A stretch of 5,055 bases of DNA, taken from Rhodospirillaceae bacterium. Its GTDB lineage: Bacteria > Pseudomonadota > Alphaproteobacteria > Rhodospirillales_A > Casp-alpha2. Of the stretch, positions 1 through 5,049 are shown piece by piece; position 1 is the first letter of the stretch, and each line of letters starts with the position of its first letter. Where the stretch lies: contig DNMS01000425.1 in NCBI GenBank assembly GCA_003488105.1, positions 1,144 to 6,198 of the forward strand. Reading direction: 5' to 3'. A program made the translations under genes and the position numbers. The notes below the pieces were generated by a model. It did not search any database. It worked only from the letters and a program-made list of their open reading frames with translations, and was not told the origin of the DNA.

Positions 1-73
1 TCATCACTTCGGTTTTTCCGACGCGGACATGGAACGCCTGGAAGAACAGGCGGATGCCGCCGACAAGGACTGA
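1..73 (+). CDS. C-terminal end of an unidentified protein (5' truncated by window edge)
   Basis: An open frame enters from the left edge and stops at TGA 71-73, giving 23 residues that end in MERLEEQADAADKD. The visible tail is acidic and probably helical (DADMERLEEQADAADKD), with nearly every third codon position G or C, as in the certain genes of this window, so I take it as the end of a real gene. It has no recognisable motif, and I cannot assign a family from so short a tail. The next gene starts 95 nt downstream on the same strand. A weak stem (about 88-112) followed by five T (119-123) could end this transcript, but it is not convincing. Confidence 0.55.
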   Translation, partial: HHFGFSDADMERLEEQADAADKD

Positions 74-124
74 GCCGGCAACCGTTTCCGCTTACCGCGC
101 GGGTGATTTCGGGTATGGTTTTTC

Positions 125-143
125 CCGTCCCGGTCGGGGACGG
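125..143 (+). other. Stem-loop in the mscS leader
   Basis: CCGTCCC (125-131) and GGGACGG (137-143) form a perfect 7-bp stem around a 5-nt loop, 25 nt upstream of the channel start codon. No T-tract follows, so it is not an intrinsic terminator for the upstream gene. It may be a 5'-UTR hairpin if transcription starts near 126, downstream of a weak -10-like TATGGT at 114-119. The pairing is seen directly; the role is unknown. Confidence 0.4.
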
Positions 144-168
144 AGGCAATGATCTTAAGGGGGCCGGC

Positions 169-1065
169 ATGAACGACGTCGAAAAAACCTTGGAACAGAA
201 TGTCGAGCAGGTCGCCAAATGGGTCGACGTGCTGCTCCAGTTCGGTGTGACCTACGGTTTCCAGATTTTGGGGGCGTTGCTGTTCCTGCTGGTCGGGCTC
301 AAGGCCGGCGGCTGGATGTCGCGGCGGATCCAGGCGGTCTGCGAAGCCAAGGGCATCGACATCACCCTGTCCCGTTTCATCGGCAATGCGGTCAAGATCT
401 TGATCCTGACCGTGCTCGCCATCATCACGCTGGGCAATTTCGGCATTTCCATCGCCCCCCTGATCGCCCTGGCGGGTGCCGGGGCCTTTGGGGCGACCAT
501 GGCGCTGCAGGGACCGCTGTCGAACTACGGCGCGGGGCTCTCGATCATCCTGACCCGGCCCTTCGTGGTCGGGAACACCATCACGGTGGGCGAGACCTCG
601 GGCGTGGTCGACGAGGTCAAGATGGCCCATACCCGCCTGCTCGGCGAGGACGGCGAGCGCATCACCATTCCCAACAAGGACATCGTCGGCCGGGTCATCG
701 TCAATTCGGAAACCCGGCGCGTGGTGCAGACCAAGATCGCGCTCGCCGCCGATGCCGATCTGGAGCGTGCGGCCCAGGCCGTTCGGAAGGCGGTCGTCAG
801 CGCTCTGCCGAAGGCCGACGCGGAGGCCGGTGGCGCCGAGCCCCAGGTCGGGCTGCACGATTTCACCTTCGGCGGACTGGTGCTGGGGGTGCGGTTCTGG
901 GTGCCGTCGAGCCGCTATTACGAACTGCGGTATGCGGTCAACCAGGCGATTCTGGAGGCCTTGCGCGGCGCCGGGGTGCGGATGCTATCGGGCGTGCAGC
1001 CGGCGGTCTTGGGCGACAGCCTGTCCGGTGACGGCATGGCCGAAGGCCGGCGGGAAGACGGCTGA
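169..1065 (+). CDS. MscS-family small-conductance mechanosensitive ion channel
   Basis: 298 residues, close to the 286 of E. coli MscS. The family forms homoheptameric inner-membrane channels that open under membrane tension and release solutes during hypo-osmotic shock. Visible architecture: a short amphipathic N-terminus, TM1 about 25-47, TM2 about 72-95, and a Gly/Ala-rich pore helix TM3 about 97-115 ending in ALQGPLSN. Then comes the MscS beta domain with TRPFVVGNTI (129-138) and TIPNKDIVG (166-174), the counterpart of the family IPN motif, and an alpha/beta cytoplasmic domain to about 285. The start at 169 is chosen because AAGGGGG lies 5 nt upstream; the frame is open back to an ATG at 103, but that extension has no ribosome site and is not family-like. 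Aligned by the ALQG anchor, the two leucines that form the E. coli pore constriction (L105, L109) become F107 and M111. A tail of about 15 polar residues ends the protein. It is probably monocistronic and faces the response regulator. Family certain; exact subtype not. Confidence 0.94.
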   Translation: MNDVEKTLEQNVEQVAKWVDVLLQFGVTYGFQILGALLFLLVGLKAGGWMSRRIQAVCEAKGIDITLSRFIGNAVKILILTVLAIITLGNFGISIAPLIALAGAGAFGATMALQGPLSNYGAGLSIILTRPFVVGNTITVGETSGVVDEVKMAHTRLLGEDGERITIPNKDIVGRVIVNSETRRVVQTKIALAADADLERAAQAVRKAVVSALPKADAEAGGAEPQVGLHDFTFGGLVLGVRFWVPSSRYYELRYAVNQAILEALRGAGVRMLSGVQPAVLGDSLSGDGMAEGRREDG

Positions 1066-1096
1066 GGCGGGGCGAATTTCAGGACAAGAGCGACCC

Positions 1097-1492
1097 TCAG
1101 GCAGGCTGCACCTGGGCCTCGTCTTCGGTGGCCAACAGGGAGCCGACCACGGCCAACAATTCAAGGGCCGAGAACGGCTTGGACAGGGTCTTGCGCGCCC
1201 CCATCTTGGCGGCCATGCCAAGGGACGAAGTCTCGTTGGTGCGGGGGTCGGCCGAAACGGCGACGATCGGCAGGTCCGGGGTGTCGGCCAGCAGCGAGCG
1301 GATCAGGTCGATGCCTTCGCCGTCGGCCATCAGGATATCGGTGATCACCATTTGATGGTGGCTGGCCTTGAACTTCTCAAGCGCCTCAAACCCACCGGCC
1401 GCGGTGTCCACGCTGAAACCGACTTCCGTCAACGGATTGGCGATCAGGTTTCGCGCCAGTTCGTTGTCATCGACAACCAGCACACTCGGCAT
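1097..1492 (-). CDS. Stand-alone CheY-like response regulator (receiver domain only)
   Basis: 131 residues forming one REC domain with no output domain. Receivers accept a phosphoryl group on a conserved Asp from a histidine kinase or phosphotransfer protein. Key residues: acidic pair D8 D9 in VLVVDDNE, phosphoacceptor D52 in VITDILM, hydroxyl residue S80 in VAVSA, and K105 in LSKPF. The aromatic switch position (Tyr106 in CheY, three before the Lys) is Thr102. The start is ATG 1492, because GGAG (1499-1502) sits 6 nt upstream; a TTG four codons earlier overlaps that site and is unlikely. The last 11 residues form a short acidic tail (ATEDEAQVQPA). No kinase, methyl-accepting protein or diguanylate cyclase lies nearby, so the partner is elsewhere in the genome. 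It converges on the channel gene with a 31-nt gap and has its own candidate promoter (1562-1590). The fold is certain; chemotaxis or another pathway cannot be told apart. Confidence 0.94.
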   Translation of the reverse strand: MPSVLVVDDNELARNLIANPLTEVGFSVDTAAGGFEALEKFKASHHQMVITDILMADGEGIDLIRSLLADTPDLPIVAVSADPRTNETSSLGMAAKMGARKTLSKPFSALELLAVVGSLLATEDEAQVQPA

Positions 1493-1498
1493 GATGTT

Positions 1499-1502
1499 CT
1501 CC
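1499..1502 (-). promoter_or_regulatory. Ribosome binding site deciding the response-regulator start
   Basis: GGAG on the minus strand lies 6 nt before the ATG at 1492. It falls inside the coding stretch that a TTG start at 1504 would imply, which argues for the ATG start. Confidence 0.75.
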
Positions 1503-1524
1503 AATTCCGCCGCGCGCCAATTCC
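1501..1524. repeat. Two direct copies of an 8-mer in the response-regulator leader
   Basis: CCAATTCC occurs at 1501-1508 and again at 1517-1524, 16 nt start to start, with GCCGCGCG between. On the transcribed minus strand this reads GGAATTGG twice, the proximal copy adjoining the GGAG ribosome site. It could be a tandem protein or RNA binding site, or chance. The repeat is seen directly; function is not known. Confidence 0.4.
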
Positions 1525-1551
1525 CCCGGCACGTGGCAACCCAAGCTATTC

Positions 1552-1559
1552 ACAGCTGT
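1552..1559. promoter_or_regulatory. Palindrome at the predicted response-regulator transcription start
   Basis: ACAGCTGT is an exact 8-bp palindrome. With one mismatch on each side it extends to TT-c-ACAGCTGT-a-AA (1549-1562), symmetric about 1555/1556. It overlaps the predicted +1 of the promoter at 1562-1590, a position where a dimeric repressor would block initiation. Short palindromes occur by chance, so an operator role is only a suggestion. Confidence 0.25.
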
Positions 1560-1561
1560 AA

Positions 1562-1590
1562 ATGATATTGCATCCGCGAAACGCCCTCAA
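1562..1590 (-). promoter_or_regulatory. Candidate sigma70-type promoter for the response regulator
   Basis: On the minus strand TTGAGG (1590-1585) is followed after exactly 17 nt by TATCAT (1567-1562), matching TTGACA/TATAAT at 4/6 and 5/6. Transcription would begin near 1555, giving a leader of about 60 nt before the ATG at 1492. A near-perfect palindrome (ACAGCTGT, 1552-1559) is centred on that predicted start. The site lies between the upstream tRNA and the receiver gene, where a promoter is expected. Confidence 0.5.
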
Positions 1591-1693
1591 TTAGGCCGAA
1601 AGTCAAGGGTCACGGCCGCGCCGCAATCGAACTGCCCCGCGCACCCAGTACACGCGGATCAACAACGAGCAGGGGTTATGCCGCGAGGGGAAG

Positions 1694-1769
<76 letters not shown>

Positions 1770-1854
1770 ATCAGAATCCCGGCCAAGCGGGCTTCCCGGG
1801 TGAGCCGCCGGCATCGGAAGTCGATCCGGGCAGGCGGCCATTTTGGGAGGCCGG

Positions 1855-1883
1855 ATAATGCTTCCGGCGATCCGCACTGTCAA
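1855..1883 (-). promoter_or_regulatory. Sigma70-type promoter of tRNA-Ala, with GC-rich discriminator
   Basis: On the minus strand a consensus -35 TTGACA (1883-1878) is followed by a 17-nt spacer and a -10 CATTAT (1860-1855). Start of transcription is predicted near 1848, leaving a leader of about 78 nt to the mature tRNA 5' end. The segment just after the -10 reads CCGGCC. In stable-RNA promoters a GC-rich discriminator is associated with ppGpp-mediated stringent control, so this promoter may be down-regulated in starvation; that last step is inference. Confidence 0.7.
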
Positions 1884-1968
1884 GCCGCGGTTTCAGCCTA
1901 AAACCTTGCGGCGGCGGGCCCTTGCCCCTACGTTTGTGCGGCCTCGGCCCGCACATTCGGAGACCAAC

Positions 1969-2268
1969 ATGGACGTCATCACCGGCCCCGTCATTTCGAT
2001 CCTTCTGATCGCCCTCAACCTTTACACATGGGTCGTCATCATCGGCGTGATCCTAAGCTGGCTGGTCGCCTTCAACGTGGTCAACACGTCGAACAAGTTC
2101 GTCTACATGGTCGGCGACTTCTGCTACCGGGCGACGGAACCCCTGCTCGGGCGGATCCGCAACTTTCTGCCCAACCTGGGCGGGCTGGACATTTCGCCGG
2201 TGGTGCTGATCCTGGGGCTCGTGTTCCTCAAGGAATTCCTGATCCGCCTTGCCCACAAGATCGTCTGA
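1969..2268 (+). CDS. yggT: YggT-family integral membrane protein
   Basis: 99 residues, the size of a single-repeat YggT protein; E. coli YggT is about twice as long with two repeats. Two membrane segments are visible, at about 7-32 (ISILLIALNLYTWVVIIGVI) and 75-95. Between them is the family signature: RATEPLLGRIRNFLP (54-68) followed by LGGLDISPVVLIL. The molecular function is not settled; links to osmotic stress, potassium handling and cell-shape genes have been proposed for relatives. The start at 1969 is chosen because GGAG (1959-1962) precedes it by 6 nt; the frame is open further upstream to 1843, but that part is basic, unlike the family, and crosses the tRNA promoter. It is the first gene of the yggT-DUF167-folD operon, and adjacency to a DUF167 gene recalls yggT-yggU of E. 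coli. Confidence 0.93.
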   Translation: MDVITGPVISILLIALNLYTWVVIIGVILSWLVAFNVVNTSNKFVYMVGDFCYRATEPLLGRIRNFLPNLGGLDISPVVLILGLVFLKEFLIRLAHKIV

Positions 2269-2617
2269 CGCTTCCGCGCCCGATGCGGTCCCACCGTTCC
2301 GGGCGGTGGCGGAGGGCCTGCGCGTGGCGCTCAAGGTCACGCCCAAGGCGGCGGCCAACCGGCTGACCGGTCTCGCCGCCGATGCCGAAGGCGGGCTGGT
2401 TCTCAAGGTTTCGGTCACGGCCCCGGCCGACAAAGGCAAGGCCAACGCCGCCGTGGTCAAACTTTTGGCCAAGGAATGGGGGGTCGCGAAATCGGATATC
2501 GAGGTCACCCAGGGCGCGGCGTCCAGAACCAAGGCGCTTTTGATCCGGGGCGACGGAACGGAATTGATGCGCCGCCTCACGGACTGGTGCCAGGACAAAG
2601 GACTGAAGAGACAATGA
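2249..2617 (+). CDS. yggU: DUF167 (YggU-family) protein
   Basis: 122 residues with the family pattern: [19 protein letters not shown] (24-42), the conserved core [23 protein letters not shown], then a segment ending [10 protein letters not shown]. The fold is a small alpha/beta domain; the biochemical role is not established. No ATG exists in the upstream part of the frame. A TTG at 2249 is the furthest start and keeps the [11 protein letters not shown] segment that I would expect to be retained; it overlaps the end of yggT by 20 nt, so translation would be coupled. GTG codons at 2306 and 2324 are alternatives, though 2324 would cut into the first strand. No strong ribosome site stands before 2249. 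The 3' end overlaps folD as ATGA. Family assignment is firm, the start is not. Confidence 0.9.
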   Translation: MPTRSSDASAPDAVPPFRAVAEGLRVALKVTPKAAANRLTGLAADAEGGLVLKVSVTAPADKGKANAAVVKLLAKEWGVAKSDIEVTQGAASRTKALLIRGDGTELMRRLTDWCQDKGLKRQ

Positions 2618-3513
2618 CCATTGCGGCGATCATCGACGGCAAGGCCCATGCGGACCGGTTGCGTGAAAAGGTCACGGCGGCGGTGGGGTGCTTGAAGGAC
2701 GGCCCGGGGATCGTGCCGGCGCTGGCCGTGGTGCTGGTCGGCGACGATCCGGCCAGCCAGGTCTATGTCGGCGCCAAGGGCAAGCAGACCGTCGCCGCGG
2801 GCATGCAGTCCATCGAACACCGCCTGCCCGTGACGACGCCGGAGGCCGAACTGCTCGCCCTCATCGACGATCTGAACAAGGACCCCGGCGTCCACGGCAT
2901 CCTGGTGCAGCTGCCCCTGCCGGATCACATCGACGAAGGGGCGGTGATCACCGCCATCGATCCGGCCAAGGACGTCGACGGGTTCCATCCCGTCAATGTC
3001 GGCCGCCTGTGGTCGGGCGACGCACGGGCCCTGGTGCCCTGCACGCCTTATGGCTGCCTGCTGATGCTGCGCGAGACGCTCGGCGACATGTCGGGCAAGC
3101 GGGCCGTGGTGCTGGGCCGCTCCAACATCGTCGGCAAGCCCATGGCGGCGCTGCTGCTGGGCGAAAGCTGCACGGTCACGGTCGCCCATTCGCGCACCCA
3201 GGATCTTGCCGCCCGCTGCCTGGAAGCCGACATCCTGGTTGCCGCCGTGGGCCGCCCGCGCATGGTGCCCGGCGACTGGATCAAGCCGGGGGCGACGGTG
3301 ATCGACGTCGGCATCAACCGAATTGCGGCCCCCGAAAAGGGCCCCGGCAAGACGCGCATCGTCGGCGACGTGGACTTTGATGCGGCGGTCAAGGTGGCCG
3401 GCGCGATCACGCCGGTGCCGGGCGGCGTCGGGCCCATGACCATCTGTTGCCTGCTGCGCAACACGGTGGTCGCCGCCTGCCGGCAGGCCGGGTTGGACGA
3501 CCCGGGCCTTTAA
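2614..3513 (+). CDS. folD: Bifunctional methylenetetrahydrofolate dehydrogenase / methenyltetrahydrofolate cyclohydrolase
   Basis: 299 residues, typical for FolD (about 285-300). This cytosolic homodimer oxidises 5,10-methylene-THF with NADP+ and hydrolyses the methenyl product to 10-formyl-THF, which feeds purine synthesis and initiator-tRNA formylation. Visible features: [14 protein letters not shown] with Y51 and catalytic K55; GILVQLPLP (95-103) with Q99; [12 protein letters not shown] (119-130) with D122; the Rossmann motif [12 protein letters not shown] (165-176); [17 protein letters not shown]; and the C-terminal signature [10 protein letters not shown] (267-276). All the key residues I know for this family are present. 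ATG 2614 overlaps the DUF167 stop as ATGA, so translational re-initiation is likely; GAAGAG lies a few bases upstream. It is the last gene of the operon, with 267 nt before the cold-shock gene. Confidence 0.98.
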   Translation: MTIAAIIDGKAHADRLREKVTAAVGCLKDGPGIVPALAVVLVGDDPASQVYVGAKGKQTVAAGMQSIEHRLPVTTPEAELLALIDDLNKDPGVHGILVQLPLPDHIDEGAVITAIDPAKDVDGFHPVNVGRLWSGDARALVPCTPYGCLLMLRETLGDMSGKRAVVLGRSNIVGKPMAALLLGESCTVTVAHSRTQDLAARCLEADILVAAVGRPRMVPGDWIKPGATVIDVGINRIAAPEKGPGKTRIVGDVDFDAAVKVAGAITPVPGGVGPMTICCLLRNTVVAACRQAGLDDPGL

Positions 3514-3523
3514 CCCCGGCCCG
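3503..3523 (+). other. Stem-loop across the folD stop codon
   Basis: CGGGCC (3503-3508) pairs with GGCCCG (3518-3523) around a 9-nt loop that contains the TAA stop. A second stem, CCGCCG (3529-3534) with CGGCGG (3544-3549), follows. Neither has a T-tract, so they are not standard intrinsic terminators; they could stabilise the mRNA 3' end or assist Rho-dependent ending. In a GC-rich region such stems also arise by chance. Confidence 0.35.
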
Positions 3524-3584
3524 AGGTTCCGCCGCGGCGATATCGGCGGCATGACTTGCCCTTACGGCCTCTGCGGGTTTCCGG

Positions 3585-3616
3585 TTGCGTTTCCTTCATT
3601 ACCGTATGATGATAAT
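3585..3616 (+). promoter_or_regulatory. Candidate promoter for the cold-shock gene
   Basis: An AT-rich island in the 267-nt gap after folD. TTGCGT (3585-3590) is followed at 17 nt by GATGAT (3608-3613); overlapping alternatives TATGAT (3605-3610) and GATAAT (3611-3616) sit at 14 and 20 nt. The exact register cannot be fixed by eye. Initiation near 3620 would give a leader of roughly 160 nt, similar to the long leader of E. coli cspA. This is inference from position and base composition. Confidence 0.3.
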
Positions 3617-3619
3617 CAC

Positions 3620-3780
3620 GGCATCGCTTGGGGAGTCCCGGATTTCGGGCGGCGAAGGGGGGTATCTTTCGTTGGGCCGAACCGGACCTGGGCGCGCCGG
3701 CCATGGTACATGGCACGGCCCCAAAAAGGCGAAGATCCTGGGGGTCTGTTACTCCACTCGACAAAGGAAGTTGATCAAAG
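3620..3780 (+). promoter_or_regulatory. Structured 5' leader of the cold-shock gene
   Basis: The non-coding stretch before csp contains several possible stems. CCCG (3637-3640) pairs with CGGG (3646-3649). CCG-GCCATG (3697-3705) pairs with CATGGC-a-CGG (3709-3718), one bulged A and a 3-nt loop. GGGCCG (3674-3679) could pair with CGGCCC (3716-3721), competing with the base of that stem. ATCTTT (3664-3669) is also complementary to AAAGAT (3777-3782), which includes the first two bases of the start codon. The ribosome site is AAGGAAG (3764-3770). E. coli cspA uses its leader as a thermosensor; whether this one does is not shown. I see no E. coli-type cold box and no gene. Confidence 0.4.
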
Positions 3781-3990
3781 ATGCCTACTGGAACCGTGAA
3801 GTGGTTCAATGTAACCAAGGGATTTGGCTTCGTTACCCCCGATGAGGGCGGTAAGGACGCTTTCGTGCATATTTCCGCTGTTCGTGATTCGGGGATGGAA
3901 ACCCTCGCTGAAGGGCAGAAGCTGGAATATGAACTGGTGCCTGGGCGTGATGGCCGTGAAGCGGCCGCAAACCTGAAAGCCATCGGATAA
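3781..3990 (+). CDS. Cold-shock domain protein (CspA family)
   Basis: 69 residues, the normal length for a single cold-shock domain, a five-stranded OB-fold beta barrel that binds single-stranded RNA and DNA. Members act as RNA chaperones that loosen mRNA secondary structure, at low temperature or constitutively. Both nucleic-acid motifs are intact: RNP1 KGFGFVTP (13-20) and RNP2 DAFVHIS (26-32), preceded by TGTVKWFN (3-10) with aromatic W8 and F9. The C-terminal part EGQKLEYELVPGRDGREAAANL fits the last strands. AAGGAAG lies 10 nt before the ATG. The leader is long and structured, and a strong hairpin follows the gene. Codons are less GC-biased than in the neighbours (for example GTT, GCT, GAT), as often seen in highly expressed genes. 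Genomes usually carry several csp copies, so I give no letter and cannot say if this one is cold-inducible. Confidence 0.97.
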   Translation: MPTGTVKWFNVTKGFGFVTPDEGGKDAFVHISAVRDSGMETLAEGQKLEYELVPGRDGREAAANLKAIG

Positions 3991-4052
3991 AGATCTCCTG
4001 ATACCGCCCCGATAATTGCTTGGTCGGCCGGGCGGGAGACACATTGCAGAAG

Positions 4053-4078
4053 CGGACGCCGCGTTCGCGCGGCGTCCG
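4053..4078 (+). terminator. Perfect 11-bp UUCG hairpin after csp, probable terminator or attenuator
   Basis: CGGACGCCGCG (4053-4063) and CGCGGCGTCCG (4068-4078) pair without mismatch around TTCG. Outside it, AGAAG (4048-4052) can pair with CTTCT (4087-4091), extending the structure with an 8-nt bulge on the 3' side. The sequence after the stem is only mildly T-rich (tccctgcgcttcttg), so termination may be partial, letting some transcripts continue into the zinc-ribbon gene 50 nt downstream. Placement 63 nt after the csp stop fits the csp terminator. Confidence 0.6.
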
Positions 4079-4127
4079 TCCCTGCGCTTCTTGTGCCGAT
4101 TCATATTTTATCTGGGAGTATTGGCCC

Positions 4128-4343
4128 ATGGCCAGGGAGCTCTATCCCGTGTCCTGCCCGCATTGCAGCGAGGCACAGAACGTCATGCCGGGTGGTTTCG
4201 ACCCGGACCGTGATCCGTTCGGACCCGTGACCTGCATGGTCTGCGGCAATAATTTTACGCGCGATGATTATTTGGCCGGCCTGGCCCAGGCCACGCTCCG
4301 GCGCAAGCCCGGGTCAAACGTGGTGCCGCTCAGGCGCAACTGA
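4128..4343 (+). CDS. Small zinc-ribbon protein of unknown function
   Basis: 71 residues. Two CxxC knuckles, CPHC (10-13) and CMVC (36-39), are separated by 22 residues, the usual spacing for a four-cysteine zinc ribbon, so one Zn2+ is probably bound. The linker is rich in Gly, Pro and Asp (PGGFDPDRDPFGP), and the C-terminus is basic (TLRRKPGSNVVPLRRN), as in nucleic-acid-binding or ribosome-associated small proteins; that is only a suggestion. ATG 4128 is preceded by GGGAG (4114-4118, 9 nt). The frame is open further upstream to 4020, but that part runs through the UUCG hairpin and is not credible. It lies 137 nt after csp on the same strand, has no clear promoter of its own, and ends on a terminator. 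I do not recognise a named family. Confidence 0.8.
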   Translation: MARELYPVSCPHCSEAQNVMPGGFDPDRDPFGPVTCMVCGNNFTRDDYLAGLAQATLRRKPGSNVVPLRRN

Positions 4344-4362
4344 CGGCCTTTACCTTCTTTTT
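4325..4362 (+). terminator. Rho-independent terminator of the zinc-ribbon gene
   Basis: GCCG-c-TCAG (4325-4333) pairs with CTGA-CGGC (4340-4347): eight base pairs with one bulged C and a 6-nt loop. A pyrimidine tract ending in TTTTT (4349-4362) follows. The stem contains the TGA stop codon (4341-4343), so the last codons double as the terminator arm. It also separates this unit from the convergent exporter gene. Confidence 0.6.
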
Positions 4363-4425
4363 GTGACCGCTATTCGTCCTGATAACGGCAGCCTTCGCTC
4401 GGCCGCGTCTGGTTGCGGCTTAGGC

Positions 4426-5049
4426 TTAGGTCCGCCGCACCATGGCCAGACCGGCGCCGGCGGCGATCAGCATGCCGCCGGTGATCCGGTTGCGGATGCG
4501 CTGGGCGCGCTCGCTCTTGACCGCCCCCAACAGCCGCCCGCCGATCACCGCATAGGCGCTGTCGAACAGGACGGCGATCAAAAGGAACGCGCCGCACATG
4601 GCCCATAATTGCGGGCCCGCGGGCAGGCCGGGGTCGAGGAACTGGGGAAAGAACGCGGCGTAGAAGGCGAGCAGCTTGGGATTGGTCCAGGCCACGAACG
4701 CCGCCTGCAGGAACATGCGCCCGGCGTGGGGGGCGATGACGGCGGCGGCCGCCTCGGGCGGGACCGGCTTTTCGCGGAAGGCCTGCACGCCCAGATAGAC
4801 CAAATAGGCCACGCCCAGCCAGCGCAGCACCTCGAACCCGTCGGACAGGATCGCCATGGCCGAGGCCAGGCCCAGCGCCGTGATCGCCAGTTGCTGCGCC
4901 AGGGCGAAGGCGGTGCCGGCGACGGTGATCAGCCCGGCCTTGACGCCAAACCGCATGGACCGGGAAATCACCAGCATCACGTTGGGTCCGGGGATGATGA
5001 TCAGCACCGCCGTGGCGGCGATGAAGGCGGAAAACAGCGTCCAGTTCAT
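4426..5049 (-). CDS. LysE/RhtB-family amino-acid or metabolite exporter
   Basis: 207 residues, the standard length for this inner-membrane exporter family (about 205-210). About six hydrophobic segments are visible, at roughly 3-27, 39-61, 72-92, 113-135, 147-170 and 189-204. Family hallmarks are present: PGPN (20-23) at the end of the first segment, RWLGVAYLVYLG (76-87), and WTNPKLLAFYAAFFPQF (121-137). Members export amino acids such as lysine, threonine or homoserine lactone, or related compounds; substrate cannot be predicted from sequence. The start at 5049 gives the expected N-terminus (MNWTLFSAFIAATAVLIIIP), but the ribosome site would lie at or beyond the window edge. A second in-frame stop (4420-4422) follows the TAA one codon later. 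It converges on the zinc-ribbon gene; no LysR-type regulator is visible, though one could lie beyond the right edge. Confidence 0.95.
   Translation of the reverse strand: MNWTLFSAFIAATAVLIIIPGPNVMLVISRSMRFGVKAGLITVAGTAFALAQQLAITALGLASAMAILSDGFEVLRWLGVAYLVYLGVQAFREKPVPPEAAAAVIAPHAGRMFLQAAFVAWTNPKLLAFYAAFFPQFLDPGLPAGPQLWAMCGAFLLIAVLFDSAYAVIGGRLLGAVKSERAQRIRNRITGGMLIAAGAGLAMVRRT

Noticed and set aside
92..119. TTACCG-16-TATGGT as a promoter for mscS
   Set aside because: The -35 match is poor (3 of 6). It is a plausible position but too weak to annotate.
4..858. A 284-codon open frame on the minus strand
   Set aside because: It is antisense to the mscS gene, has a low-complexity composition and no ribosome site, and the sense strand encodes an evident channel.
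1066..1096. A bidirectional terminator between mscS and the response regulator
   Set aside because: The 31-nt gap has no convincing stem followed by a T-tract in either direction; nearby GGCC-GAA-GGCC (about 1038-1048) is inside mscS and lacks a T-run.
1906..1934. TTGCGG-17-TACGTT as a promoter for the yggT operon
   Set aside because: The spacing is right, but the -10 matches the consensus at only 3 of 6 bases. An operon promoter must lie near here, but I cannot place it.
2053..3552. A 499-codon open frame on the minus strand
   Set aside because: It is antisense to yggT, DUF167 and folD, all of which have clear family motifs. Its translation is rich in Arg, His, Asp and Gly without any domain, as expected for an antisense frame in GC-rich coding DNA.
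3551..3799. Plus-strand frames in the gap between folD and csp
   Set aside because: They run into the csp start in other frames, lack ribosome sites and have unusual codon use. The region reads better as an untranslated leader.
3510..3983. A 157-codon minus-strand frame over the csp gene and leader
   Set aside because: The opposite strand encodes a complete cold-shock protein with both RNP motifs; the antisense product has no recognisable feature.
4399..4420. A terminator for the LysE-family gene
   Set aside because: GCCGC/GCGGC (4402-4406 with 4415-4419) is only 5 bp with an 8-nt loop and no T-tract on the minus strand.
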